Shown here in pieces: positions 63,248-64,000 of a DNA stretch of 64,000 bases. The stretch spans positions 1-64,000 of the forward strand of contig JAWKOC010000001.1 in assembly GCA_041391365.1 (NCBI GenBank), given 5' to 3'. The first letter of the stretch is position 1; each line of letters opens with the position of its first letter. The position numbers and the translations under genes were made by a program. The stretch is from JAGRAX01 sp041391365. GTDB taxonomy: Bacteria; Bdellovibrionota_G; JALEGL01; JAGRMV01. The notes below the pieces were generated by a model. It did no database searches, was not told where the DNA came from, and worked only from the letters and a program-made list of their open reading frames with translations.

Positions 63248-64000
63248 ATGAGCGCAAAAATCATTAGTTTTGGCGAAGACGCAAGAAAATCTGTTTTGAC
63301 AGGTGTAAACACGCTTGCAAACGCCGTAAAAGTAACCTTGGGCCCACGCGGGCGTAACGTTGTGTTGGAAAAATCTTTTGGTAGCCCAACGATCACCAAA
63401 GACGGTGTGAGTGTTGCCAAAGAAATCGAACTCGAAGACAAATTTGAAAACATGGGTGCACAGATGGTGAAGGAAGGTGCTTCTAAGACCTCTGACAGCG
63501 CAGGTGATGGAACCACAACGGCTACTGTGTTGGCACAGGCCATTTTTTATCAAGGATCCAAATTGGTTTCCGCAGGACACAATCCTATGGACATCAAACG
63601 TGGAATCGATAAAGCGGTTGAAACGGTTGTCAATGAATTGAAAACCATTTCCAAACCTGTTTCCGAAAGTTCAGAAATTGCTCAAGTAGGCACAGTGTCT
63701 GCCAATGGTGACAAACTGATCGGTGACATCATTGCCCAAGCCATGGACAAAGTTGGAAAAGAAGGTGTGATCACCGTGGAAGAAGCAAAATCCATGGAAA
63801 CTTCCTTGGACATCGTTGAAGGTATGCAATTTGATCGTGGATATCTTTCACCTTACTTCGTGACCGATGCAGAACGAATGGAAGTTGTATTGGACAACGC
63901 ATACTTGTTGATCTTCGAAAAGAAAATCAGCAACATGAAAGATCTTCTTCCCATTCTGGAAAAAATTGCACAAACAGGAAAACCTTTTGTGATCATTGCT
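63248..64000 (+). CDS. groEL: chaperonin GroEL (partial, cut by window end)
   Basis: First 251 residues of the 60-kDa chaperonin. AKIISFGEDARKSVLTGVN, the ATP-binding loop VTLGPRGRNVVLEKSFGSP and GDGTTTATVLAQAI are intact, and the apical domain begins near the window end. TCAGGAGGAATA lies before ATG 63248. The gene continues beyond 64000. Confidence 0.98.
   Translation, partial: MSAKIISFGEDARKSVLTGVNTLANAVKVTLGPRGRNVVLEKSFGSPTITKDGVSVAKEIELEDKFENMGAQMVKEGASKTSDSAGDGTTTATVLAQAIFYQGSKLVSAGHNPMDIKRGIDKAVETVVNELKTISKPVSESSEIAQVGTVSANGDKLIGDIIAQAMDKVGKEGVITVEEAKSMETSLDIVEGMQFDRGYLSPYFVTDAERMEVVLDNAYLLIFEKKISNMKDLLPILEKIAQTGKPFVIIA

Noticed and set aside
1..64000. Insertion sequences, prophage, integrases or restriction-defence genes
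   Set aside because: No transposase, integrase, phage structural or defence-type protein was found on either strand.

Overview
The window reads as chromosome of a Gram-negative bacterium with moderate GC (judged by eye, roughly mid-40s %). It has an inner and outer membrane: a TamA/TamB pair, several beta-barrels and lipoproteins, and a PilMNOPQ type IV pilus assembly operon. It is rich in TPR scaffolds, sigma54-type regulation and HD-GYP/histidine kinase signalling. This gene mix points to a deltaproteobacterial or Bdellovibrionota/Myxococcota-like lineage. That placement is inference; no rRNA marker is present.

Layout: 0-8 kb (mostly minus strand) holds tRNA-Ser(UGA), serS, an ArsC/Spx-like protein, a large TPR protein, an acidic Thr-Glu repeat membrane protein, a beta-barrel, an SH3-like secreted protein and a three-haem lipoprotein. 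8.3-11.5 kb holds a zinc-ribbon/trypsin-fold protease and an HD-GYP response regulator. 11.5-18.8 kb is an AT-richer accessory island: a sigma54 enhancer-binding response regulator, twin palindromic operators, a 35-codon peptide ORF, a radical SAM/SPASM enzyme, a peptide-binding lipoprotein, an MFS transporter and a hybrid histidine kinase. I propose this as an undescribed modified-peptide signalling cassette. 18.8-23 kb holds radA, lemA and an M48 protease. 23.2-32.6 kb is one operon-like run: pilMNOPQ, a lipoprotein, a TPR protein, a roadblock protein, then accB-accC. 32.8-39.8 kb holds a TPR scaffold, a TauE-type permease, an Lgt-like protein, a VKOR-DsbA fusion, a LON-domain protein, YggX and a small barrel. 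39.9-44.2 kb is the kynurenine operon kynA-haaO-kynU-kmo, supplying quinolinate for NAD. 44.7-50.4 kb (minus) is aceE-acnA-rhodanese. 50.6-58.5 kb holds a lipoprotein followed by TamB and TamA. 58.5-62.5 kb holds a broken cyclase-remnant/AAA/TPR regulator divergent from a lipoprotein with four SGGAGW repeats. The window closes with fmdB-groES-groEL, groEL being cut by the window end.

A recurring oddity is single-base indels, mostly in short homopolymers. They break at least eight genes whose reading resumes in another frame with recognisable family sequence: the acidic repeat protein, the SH3 protein, the enhancer-binding protein HTH, the radical SAM enzyme, lgt, yggX, aceE and the AAA-TPR regulator. 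The last also carries an in-frame TGA. Several hit normally important genes, so sequencing or assembly error is as likely as true gene decay. I give the reconstructed spans. A second recurring oddity is sigma54-type -24/-12 motifs whose GC element lies only 14-17 bases before a start codon; this occurs three times.
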